DNA from: Maribacter sp.
GTDB lineage: Bacteria > Bacteroidota > Bacteroidia > Flavobacteriales > Flavobacteriaceae
DNA: 64,000 nucleotides
Reading direction: 5' to 3'
Assembly: GCA_002749285.1 (NCBI GenBank)
Contig: PDPR01000013.1
Location: 89,623 to 153,622, forward strand
A program made the translations under genes and the position numbers. Every line of letters starts with the position of its first letter. Position 1 is the stretch's first letter. A model generated the notes under the pieces. That model was not told where the DNA came from. It made no database searches and saw nothing but the letters and a program-made list of their open reading frames with translations. Below are positions 49,672 through 57,715 of the stretch, piece by piece.

Positions 49672-50231
49672 TAGACTATGCGAACAACATAGCGGGTCAA
49701 ATTGAAAATGATTTTAGTGGAGTTGATAGCGATGGTAATATTGTAAGTACCTCTGTCACTCTTGAATTTGTTGCGGAAGTAGATACCGAAAATGATTTCT
49801 TTATTGAATTTACTGATAAAATTCAAGGGTCCAAGGCTGGTGCGGAAGGCAGAGCAGATGAAATTGGAGATACCGAAGTAAACAGAATGCAAATCTTAAT
49901 TCCCGGTAAAGCGGGGTCTAGTGTAGGTGAGCCAGTTACTGAAGATAGATTGCCTTACAATGGTGCCCATGAGTATGGACATACAGCAGGTCTAAACCAC
50001 CAAGAGCCTGGTTCAAACATAACTATAAATGGGATTACCCTAGGGCGAACCAATCTAATGAGAAGTTCTACCCAAGAAGGTAGGCAGAGAGGCGGAGTTA
50101 ACGGAGAACAATTGTCCGTATTACAGAATACTGTTAATACACCGTTTATGGTGAATTTTAGACAACAAATGAGGCAGTCACAACAGAAATTTGAAAAAAA
50201 CATGAACAGAATATTAAACCCTAAATTATGA
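49623..50231 (+). CDS. C-terminal metzincin-like metallopeptidase (candidate toxin) domain, out of frame with the RHS core by one nucleotide
   Basis: Frame-3 translation VFNNSSASIDQVIDYANNIAGQIENDFSGVDSDGNIVSTSVTLEFVAEV...; HEYGHTAGLNH (HExxHxxGxxH) at 49968-50000 followed by TNLMRSS Met-turn-like. Confidence 0.75.
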   Translation, partial: RPNKVFNNSSASIDQVIDYANNIAGQIENDFSGVDSDGNIVSTSVTLEFVAEVDTENDFFIEFTDKIQGSKAGAEGRADEIGDTEVNRMQILIPGKAGSSVGEPVTEDRLPYNGAHEYGHTAGLNHQEPGSNITINGITLGRTNLMRSSTQEGRQRGGVNGEQLSVLQNTVNTPFMVNFRQQMRQSQQKFEKNMNRILNPKL

Positions 50232-50689
50232 CTATTTTAAAAGCAGGTCTGAAAAAGAGTCTTTTGGTTTTAGGTGTAGCAATCACATTCGTTTGCTGCA
50301 AGGAAAAAAAGGAAACTGCTAAAGAATCTATAGCAAAAGATTCTATTGAATCGGTGGTTTATGAGTTAGAAATCGAAAAGTTGAATTGCACGGAGAACAA
50401 AAAGGATGTAGCCGCTTTGTTTTTTGAAGGAGGTTTCAGTGATGATTCCGTTCAGGTATTTGTTAATAATAAAAAGGTATTTGCCGATAAGATTACAACC
50501 GATAGGTCGCTTGGAGCTGCTATGGAGGTTGAATTGGGTAAGTTATCAATGATTACCGACTTAACCATTAGAATCAATAATTCTCAAAAAATGGATATTC
50601 TCAACAAGACGTGCAGCTTCACTTTTGTAAATTTTATTGATGACAGAGTCACGGTAAAATATGATAGTATATTCGTGCCGTACAATTAA
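50228..50689 (+). CDS. Small predicted lipoprotein, candidate immunity protein
   Basis: MTILKAGLKKSLLVLGVAITFVCCKEKKETAKES... signal peptide with lipobox-like Cys; ATGA overlap with the metzincin ORF. Confidence 0.65.
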   Translation: MTILKAGLKKSLLVLGVAITFVCCKEKKETAKESIAKDSIESVVYELEIEKLNCTENKKDVAALFFEGGFSDDSVQVFVNNKKVFADKITTDRSLGAAMEVELGKLSMITDLTIRINNSQKMDILNKTCSFTFVNFIDDRVTVKYDSIFVPYN

Positions 50690-50702
50690 AGGGGTAATTT
50701 TA

Positions 50703-50745
50703 AGGATATAAGAAAACCGCCCAAGTGGCGGTTTTCTTATATCCT
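50703..50745. terminator. Long hairpin terminator (19-bp perfect arms)
   Basis: AGGATATAAGAAAACCGCC-caagt-GGCGGTTTTCTTATATCCT. Confidence 0.75.
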
Positions 50746-51014
50746 AAAGCGAAGCAACATTTTTATCAAAGAAATCCTTGAACTTCTTTTTGGTAAACAT
50801 GGTATCAATGATTTTAAGAATCCCCATCTCCGACTAGTCTGTGACTAGTGGCGGGTATGGGTGGGTTTATAGGTGTTTTTTTTGTAATTTACCCACTCTG
50901 TGAAGTTTTGGTTTTTATGGCATTATGGTACAAGTACGGCAATCGGACACCATCCCTATCAAGGCCTTTATAAAGGCAATCCCCAAAGCCCATGGGATAT
51001 GGGAATAACGCAAT

Positions 51015-51046
51015 AAAAAAAGGCTATCTAAAATTTAGATAGCCTT
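51015..51046 (-). terminator. Terminator downstream of tRNA-Val(TAC)
   Basis: AAAGGCTATCTAAATTTTAGATAGCCTTTTTT on the minus strand. Confidence 0.75.
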
Positions 51047-51048
51047 TG

Positions 51049-51123
51049 TGGGCCCTACTGGATTCGAACCAGTGACCCCCTGCTTGTAAGGCAGGTGCTC
51101 TGAACCAACTGAGCTAAGAGCCC
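51049..51123 (-). tRNA. tRNA-Val (anticodon TAC)
   Basis: GGGCTCTTAGCTCAGTTGGTTCAGAGCACCTGCCTTACAAGCAGGGGGTCACTGGTTCGAATCCAGTAGGGCCCA; cloverleaf pairs. Confidence 0.95.
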
Positions 51124-51180
51124 TAACGGGGTGCAAATATAGAATAGTTTTCGTTCCCCCAAAAGAAAAAATCAAAAAAA

Positions 51181-52392
51181 TCAAACAACTTCCGCTACGG
51201 TAAAAGTACTCCCGCCAATAAATATAAGGTCCTTCTTTCCTGCCTTCTTTTTAGCGGCATTAAAAGCCTTGTCCACAGAGTCATAAGCCCCGCCCATCAA
51301 TCCTTGTCCGTTTGCCTTCTCGACCAAGGTAGCGACATCCAGGCCACGCATTATATTTGGACAACAAAAATAATACTGGCCGTTTTTGGGGAAAAGAGGC
51401 AATATATGATCTAAATCCTTCCCCTGTACAAAGCCAAGAACCATATGCAAGGTTTTGAACTCTTGCTGTGCCAACTGCTCGACCACATAGGCAAGCCCTT
51501 CCTTATTATGTGCCGTATCACAAACAACCAATGGTTTTTTACCCAAAACCTGCCATCGACCCAATAATCCGGTATTCCCTACCACACGCATCAATCCCCG
51601 TTCGATATGTTTCTTTTTGACCTTAAGCCCCTTGAGTTCACCCAAGACGGCAAGTACCCCTTTTACGTTCCTGGATTGGTAATTCCCCAACAGGGATGTC
51701 TTGAACGTTTTATGTACAGCATGGTCCGCAAAAACAATCTTCGCATGTTTCGATGCTGCAATGTTCGTAAATACCTCTGCGATCTCCTCTTGATATTCAC
51801 TAACAACAACCGGGGTGTCCATTTTAATGATACCCGCTTTCTCCATTGCGATTTCCGAAAGGGTATCCCCAAGCATGTCCAAATGGTCCATCCCTATATT
51901 GGTTATCAATGCCACCTCGGGGTCAAGGATATTGGTAGAATCCAACCGTCCTCCCAGGCCTACCTCAACCACAGCTATATCAACTTGCTTATGGGCAAAG
52001 TAATCAAAAGCCATCCCTACGGTCATTTCAAAGAACGATAATTGGTTCTCCTCCAAAAAGACCTTATTCCTTTCAATAAACCGTACTACTTCCTTTTTTC
52101 GAATGGTCTTCCCATCGATCTTGATACGCTCCCTAAAATCCTTTAAATGTGGGGAGGTATAGAGCCCTACCCTATACCCTGCCTCTTGGAGTATCGAGGC
52201 CAGCATATGGCTACTGGAACCTTTTCCGTTGGTACCAGCCACATGTATGCTTTTGAATTTTGTTTCGGGATGTCCTAGAAAAGTCGAAAAAGCGAGGATA
52301 TTATCCATCTTGCCATTATATGCGACTTTTCCTTTTTGCTGATAGGCGGGAAGTTGGGAAAACATCCATGCCAAGGTTTCTTTATAGGCCAC
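51181..52392 (-). CDS. folC: Folylpolyglutamate synthase / dihydrofolate synthase
   Basis: IHVAGTNGKGSSSHMLASILQEAGYRVGLYTSPHLKDFRERI; VEVGLGGRLDSTNI. Confidence 0.95.
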   Translation of the reverse strand: MAYKETLAWMFSQLPAYQQKGKVAYNGKMDNILAFSTFLGHPETKFKSIHVAGTNGKGSSSHMLASILQEAGYRVGLYTSPHLKDFRERIKIDGKTIRKKEVVRFIERNKVFLEENQLSFFEMTVGMAFDYFAHKQVDIAVVEVGLGGRLDSTNILDPEVALITNIGMDHLDMLGDTLSEIAMEKAGIIKMDTPVVVSEYQEEIAEVFTNIAASKHAKIVFADHAVHKTFKTSLLGNYQSRNVKGVLAVLGELKGLKVKKKHIERGLMRVVGNTGLLGRWQVLGKKPLVVCDTAHNKEGLAYVVEQLAQQEFKTLHMVLGFVQGKDLDHILPLFPKNGQYYFCCPNIMRGLDVATLVEKANGQGLMGGAYDSVDKAFNAAKKKAGKKDLIFIGGSTFTVAEVV

Positions 52393-53295
52393 TTATCCAC
52401 CCAATTTAAAATTGACCACCACAAAACCAATTTGTTGGCTGGGTGCATTGGAATCCAGGTTCCACTTGTGCTTAAAGGCCGTTTTTTTCGCTGGTTCCAA
52501 CAAACAAGGTGCGTTATTGGTCGTACCCTTGACCCCTGGTGTAGCGCTGATCACCTTTCCTGTGCGATCTACCACTATTTTTACGACGACCCTTCCTTCT
52601 TGGTTGCATTCTTGCCTTACCTTGCCCTTACTGACCAAGGAGCGGCCGTTTAGGCCATACCCGCCTGTTCCGCCACTTCCAGAACCCGGGCTACCGTAAT
52701 AACTTGTCGCATAGGGGTCTCCATTCGGCTTCCCCTTGTCACCGGGTCGATTACCATCCCCTTCACTACCCGAGGCCGTACCGTCGGATTTATTGAGCCC
52801 GCCCATGAGCTTGTCCAACTCGGCTTTTTTCGCTTCCTGTTCTTTTCTTTTCCTTTCTTCGGCCTCCCTTTTTTCACGTGCGATCTTATCCGCTTCCGCC
52901 TTGGCTTTCTTGGCTGCCGCATCTGCCTTTCGTTTGGCCTCTTGCTGTTGTCTGATCTTGATGCTTTCCTCGCTTTCCCGGGTAAGCAACTTTTCTGTCG
53001 GCTGTTCCTGCCCTGCTTTTTCTTCCTCTACCTCTTCAGGCACTGCCTCCTGCACTTGTTCTTCCTGTACATTTGGGGGCTTGGGGATATCCAAGGGTTC
53101 CGATCTGATCTTCTCTTTGGGCTGGTTGTTGCCCATACCTATGTCCATAGTTCCGAAATGCACCGAAATACCGTTCTCGATGGGCGGATCCATATAAGTC
53201 AGACCTACATAAAAAAGCAATAGCAGTAGTATACCCAACAAGGTTGTCGTGAGTATGAATGATTTTCTCTTGTGTCTCGTATCTAAAAACGACAT
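52393..53295 (-). CDS. TonB-like energy transducer
   Basis: Single TM, long K/E/A-rich coiled coil, C-terminal GRVVVKIVVDRTGKVISATPGVKGTTN; adjacent to exbD/exbB. Confidence 0.88.
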   Translation of the reverse strand: MSFLDTRHKRKSFILTTTLLGILLLLLFYVGLTYMDPPIENGISVHFGTMDIGMGNNQPKEKIRSEPLDIPKPPNVQEEQVQEAVPEEVEEEKAGQEQPTEKLLTRESEESIKIRQQQEAKRKADAAAKKAKAEADKIAREKREAEERKRKEQEAKKAELDKLMGGLNKSDGTASGSEGDGNRPGDKGKPNGDPYATSYYGSPGSGSGGTGGYGLNGRSLVSKGKVRQECNQEGRVVVKIVVDRTGKVISATPGVKGTTNNAPCLLEPAKKTAFKHKWNLDSNAPSQQIGFVVVNFKLGG

Positions 53296-53681
53296 TAATC
53301 AGGTCGCACGGCCAGAATAACCTTATAATCGTTCCTATTGGCAATATCCATAACGTTTACCGCCTCTTTTATGGCAACGCTCTCCTCTGCCCTTAGGATT
53401 ATTGTTGGTTTATCCTGCCCTTTCAGTGCCTTTTTTAATTCAATTTCGATGTATTCCCCGTTTATTCTCTGGTTGTTCACAAAATATTCCAAGTTCTTGT
53501 TTATACTGACCGAGACATTCTGTGTATTTGTGGATTTCCCTTTCGCCTTCGGCAATAGCAGGTCCAATGCATTGGGTGAATTTGCCGTTAACATAAAGAA
53601 TACCAACAACAAGAAAACAATATCTGTCATAGACGACATACTGAAATCCGGGCTTACCTTATTCCTTCCTTTTAGTTTCAT
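53295..53681 (-). CDS. exbD: Biopolymer transporter ExbD
   Basis: FSMSSMTDIVFLLLVFFMLTA; ExbD/TolR. Confidence 0.93.
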   Translation of the reverse strand: MKLKGRNKVSPDFSMSSMTDIVFLLLVFFMLTANSPNALDLLLPKAKGKSTNTQNVSVSINKNLEYFVNNQRINGEYIEIELKKALKGQDKPTIILRAEESVAIKEAVNVMDIANRNDYKVILAVRPD

Positions 53682-53690
53682 CTTCGTCTA

Positions 53691-54386
53691 CTACAGTGGT
53701 TCGTTCAACAAATCGAGGAACTCAACAGCATTCGCCTCCATTTTATGGACCACCTTATCTGTTCTATTGACCAAGTGGTTATACCCGATATAAGCAATGA
53801 TCCCGACAATAAGACCTGCAACGGTAGTAGTCATCGCTGTATAAATACCTGATGCCAAAGAGCCCATTTCCGCTTGTCCCCCACTGGTGGCCATTTCATG
53901 GAATGCCAAAATCATACCAATAACGGTCCCCAAGAAACCAATCATCGGGGCTGCACCGGCCACAGTGGCCAAAACACTTACGTTCCTTTCCAGTTTGTAC
54001 ACTTCCAACGTACCGGCATTCTCAATGGCCGTATTAATATCATCCAAGGGTTTTCCTATTCTGGAGACCCCTTTCTCGGTCAAACGTGCCACAGGCGAAT
54101 CGGTCTGGGCGCACAATAATTTTGCCGCCTCCAATTTCCCGTTGGTCACATGATCCCGAATCTGGTTCATAAAGTCCTTATCTATTTTTGAAGCCGCCTT
54201 AATAGCGAAAATGCGTTCAAAATAGATATAAAGGGCCACGAACAGCAACACAAATAAGATTGCGATTATGATGATACTGCCCATACCGCCACTAAGGATC
54301 AAATCTATGATCGAAAGTGTCTTTTCTTCGGGTAGGGCTTCCCCAACAACTGTTGGGTCCTGTGCAAGATCTTGTAATATTGACAT
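53691..54386 (-). CDS. exbB: MotA/TolQ/ExbB proton channel family protein
   Basis: AGAAPMIGFLGTVIGMILAFHEMA; AMTTTVAGLIVGIIAYIGYN. Confidence 0.93.
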   Translation of the reverse strand: MSILQDLAQDPTVVGEALPEEKTLSIIDLILSGGMGSIIIIAILFVLLFVALYIYFERIFAIKAASKIDKDFMNQIRDHVTNGKLEAAKLLCAQTDSPVARLTEKGVSRIGKPLDDINTAIENAGTLEVYKLERNVSVLATVAGAAPMIGFLGTVIGMILAFHEMATSGGQAEMGSLASGIYTAMTTTVAGLIVGIIAYIGYNHLVNRTDKVVHKMEANAVEFLDLLNEPL

Positions 54387-54436
54387 ATAGTTTCTATTCT
54401 TTAAGTTGCCTTAATAACGGTGTTTGATCGATAAAA

Positions 54437-55774
54437 TTATGCGTTTAACACAAAATCCCTCAGTAAAATAAAGGTTCCTGCCCCGGCCAAAAAACCAATC
54501 AAGGCGAGCCATGCGATCTTTTTAAGATACCAAAAGAAATCTATTTTCTCCATTCCCATGGCCACAACACCCGCAGCGGAACCAATAATCAACATACTCC
54601 CCCCTGTTCCTGCCGAATAGGCGATAAAATGCCATAAAGGATCATCCAACCCTTCCGAGAACATACCCATACTTGCAGCTACCAACGGAACATTGTCTAT
54701 TATAGCGGAACCTACCCCAAAGAGCATTACCACAATATCGGTATTTGGTACGGCCGCATTTAAACTAGCTGCCGCATGAAAGAGTATCCCCAGTGATTCC
54801 AGTGCCGCAACAGCCAATAGAATCCCCAAAAAGAACAAGATACTGGGCAATTCTATTTTCGACAATGAATAATGGACAGGGCTGTGATTGCCGACATGGC
54901 CATTATCATTCCCATCTACATTTGAGATATTGAACTTTGATTTACTGTATATTTCCGCAAATACGGCCACAACCGCCAAAGAAAGCATCATTCCCACATA
55001 AGGGGGCAAATGGGTTACACTCTTGAATATAGGGACAAATACAATCGCGGACAATCCCAAATACAACATGACAGGCCCAAATTTGGATTTCGGGGCCTCA
55101 TCCGCACTCATGTCCCTTTCAATCTCTCCTTTAAAAGCTGCATTCCTACTAGCCAAAAGTACCGGCACGACCATACAGACGATAGACGGGATCAATACAT
55201 GCTCTATCAATTGCAAGGCACTTACCTTATGTGCTATCCACAACATAGTCGTGGTTACATCGCCTATAGGTGACCAAGCCCCTCCTGCATTGGCCGCAAT
55301 AACAATCAGACCCGAAAACCACAAACGGGTGTTCCTGTCAACGATTACCTTCTGTAAAATGGTGATCAATACGATTGTTGCCGTAAGGTTATCAATGATT
55401 GCGGAAAGAATAAAGGCCAATATGGAAAACAACCAAAGTAACCTCCTTTTACTCTTGGTTTTTATAAAGCCCTTTATTGCCGCAAAACCATCAAAATAAT
55501 CTATAATCTCAACAATGGTCATGGCCCCAAGCAGGAAAAACAATATTTCCGCTGTCTTTCCTAAATGGTGCAATAATATCTCATCCATATGGGTGGCCTC
55601 CAACTCCCTTAGTTCCGCATTGACTTCAAAAACCGGCATATGGGCCAAGGCAATAACGGCCCAAAGCAAGGCCATCATGGCCAAGGCTGGGATCAGTTTG
55701 TCGATTTTCAGATTGTGTTCGAGGGTAATAGCAAGATAACCTGCTAAAAAAATGGCGATAACAATGGTTTCCAT
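54437..55774 (-). CDS. nhaD: NhaD-type Na+/H+ antiporter
   Basis: AITLEHNLKIDKLIPALAMMALLW; SAIIDNLTATIVLITIL; ANAGGAWSPIGDVTTTMLWI; SAIIDNVPLVAASMGMF. Confidence 0.93.
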   Translation of the reverse strand: METIVIAIFLAGYLAITLEHNLKIDKLIPALAMMALLWAVIALAHMPVFEVNAELRELEATHMDEILLHHLGKTAEILFFLLGAMTIVEIIDYFDGFAAIKGFIKTKSKRRLLWLFSILAFILSAIIDNLTATIVLITILQKVIVDRNTRLWFSGLIVIAANAGGAWSPIGDVTTTMLWIAHKVSALQLIEHVLIPSIVCMVVPVLLASRNAAFKGEIERDMSADEAPKSKFGPVMLYLGLSAIVFVPIFKSVTHLPPYVGMMLSLAVVAVFAEIYSKSKFNISNVDGNDNGHVGNHSPVHYSLSKIELPSILFFLGILLAVAALESLGILFHAAASLNAAVPNTDIVVMLFGVGSAIIDNVPLVAASMGMFSEGLDDPLWHFIAYSAGTGGSMLIIGSAAGVVAMGMEKIDFFWYLKKIAWLALIGFLAGAGTFILLRDFVLNA

Positions 55775-56283
55775 ATAATATGTAATTTATTCAACTGATT
55801 ACTTTGATCCTGTTTTGGTTGGTCTTGCCTAAAGGTATTTAAAATTGCTTTTCCGGCAACATCCTAAGCACCTTTTAAATATCGATCTGTCATCCACACT
55901 CCCTATTCTCTCCGAAAATAGGCAAAAACCCCCACCATTCCTTAATTTCAAATAAAATCGGGAATTGAACCTACCTTTTCATTGTCATATTTCATATTTG
56001 TCCCAAGGGGATTTCCCTTTCCTTTCAAGGTTATGTGACCTTAATTTCATTTCCACATCCCTCATCCAACCAAAACGCCCCCCAAACAAAGGGCGGCATA
56101 ATCCCATGATCCTTTTTCAAATCAGTTCGAAGATTTCTGTCGACAAATATAAAATACATAAATTAAAAAATGGCTTTTCCTTCTTTTAAACTTAAATTCC
56201 ATATTTCCAGAACATCTTCCCAATACGTGCGGAATTATACAACATAACTGTATATTTGTTAACAATAACCTAAACCCAACATA

Positions 56284-57426
56284 ATGGATTTCACTCTAAC
56301 TGAAGAGCACCTAATGATCAAGGAGGCTGCTCGGGAATTTGCCCAAAATGAATTATTGCCCGGTGTTATCGAACGTGATGAAACCCAGAAATTCCCGACT
56401 GAACAAGTGAATAGAATGGGCGAACTCGGCTTCATGGGCATGATGGTCGACCCTAAATATAAAGGAAGTGGCCTAGACACCCTTTCCTATGTCTTGGTCA
56501 TGGAGGAATTATCAAAAATAGACGCTTCATCATCCGTAATAGTATCTGTCAATAATTCATTGGTGTGCTACGGTCTTGAAACCTATGGCACCGAAGAGCA
56601 AAAACAGGATTACTTGACCCGGTTGGCCAACGGGGAAGTCATAGGGGCGTTTTGCCTTTCCGAACCAGAAGCCGGGAGCGATGCCACTTCACAGAAAACA
56701 ACTGCCTTGGACAAAGGGGACCACTATATCCTTAATGGTACCAAAAACTGGATCACAAACGGCAGTTCCGCCTCGGTATATATAGTAATCGCACAAACGG
56801 ACAAGGAAAAGGCACATAAGGGTATCAATGCCTTGATCGTGGAAAAGGGAATGCCCGGTTTTGAGATCGGCCCAAAAGAGAACAAGCTTGGTATTAGGGG
56901 AAGTGACACACATTCCTTGATATTCAACGATGTCAGGGTTCCTAAGAAAAATAGGATCGGTGATGACGGGTTTGGATTCAAATACGCCATGAAGACCTTG
57001 GCGGGAGGTAGGATCGGTATCGCGGCACAAGCTCTGGGAATAGCAGCGGGAGCCTACGAATTGGCAAAGAAATACGCTAAGGAACGTAAGGCCTTTGGCA
57101 CCGAGATCGTCAACCACCAAGCCATTGCATTTAAATTGGCCGACATGCACACCCAGATTGAGGCAGCAAGACTTTTGGTCTACAAAGCGGCCAAGGATAA
57201 GGATATGGGGCTAAATTATGATCTTTCGGGCGCTATGGCAAAATTATATGCCTCACAGGTAGCCATGGAAACCACCATAGAGGCTGTCCAGATACATGGC
57301 GGAAACGGTTATGTAAAGGACTATCATGTTGAGCGATTAATGCGGGATGCCAAAATAACACAAATCTACGAGGGCACTTCCGAAATACAGAAAATCGTTA
57401 TTTCACGAAGTATTACAAGGGACTAG
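56284..57426 (+). CDS. Acyl-CoA dehydrogenase (short-chain/butyryl type)
   Basis: MDFTLTEEHLMIKEAAREFAQNELLPGVIERD; GAFCLSEPEAGSDA; QIYEGTSEIQKIVISR. Confidence 0.95.
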   Translation: MDFTLTEEHLMIKEAAREFAQNELLPGVIERDETQKFPTEQVNRMGELGFMGMMVDPKYKGSGLDTLSYVLVMEELSKIDASSSVIVSVNNSLVCYGLETYGTEEQKQDYLTRLANGEVIGAFCLSEPEAGSDATSQKTTALDKGDHYILNGTKNWITNGSSASVYIVIAQTDKEKAHKGINALIVEKGMPGFEIGPKENKLGIRGSDTHSLIFNDVRVPKKNRIGDDGFGFKYAMKTLAGGRIGIAAQALGIAAGAYELAKKYAKERKAFGTEIVNHQAIAFKLADMHTQIEAARLLVYKAAKDKDMGLNYDLSGAMAKLYASQVAMETTIEAVQIHGGNGYVKDYHVERLMRDAKITQIYEGTSEIQKIVISRSITRD

Positions 57427-57472
57427 TCCATTCTAAATCCTATTGTGGTTCCAAGACTTTGGTAAACATATA

Positions 57473-57503
57473 AAAAACCACCCTTTTAACCGGGTGGTTT
57501 TAC
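57473..57503 (+). terminator. Terminator downstream of the acyl-CoA dehydrogenase
   Basis: AAACCACCCttttaaccGGGTGGTTTTACTTT. Confidence 0.7.
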
Positions 57504-57715
57504 TTTCTGAGACACCATGATCTGAAAATATCCTTTTTTTGAGCAGGCTTTGCCCCTATAGGCATTTGTGAAATTCTCAATAAACACTTTAAAAAAATTC
57601 GATTTTGAAGTTTTTTTATCTATTATTTAAAAACGTTGGTTTTTTTTGTGATAAAAAAGCATAATGATGAGGATAATTCATGGAATATGATATTTTTGTC
57701 AAAATACCATAATCT

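Noticed and set aside
49656-49892. Minus-strand ORF of 78 aa
   Set aside because: Antisense to the frame-3 effector domain, which continues coherently into the HExxH motif.
52650-53223. ORFs opposite or out of frame in the TonB coiled-coil region
   Set aside because: Low-complexity K/E/A codons create long shadow ORFs.
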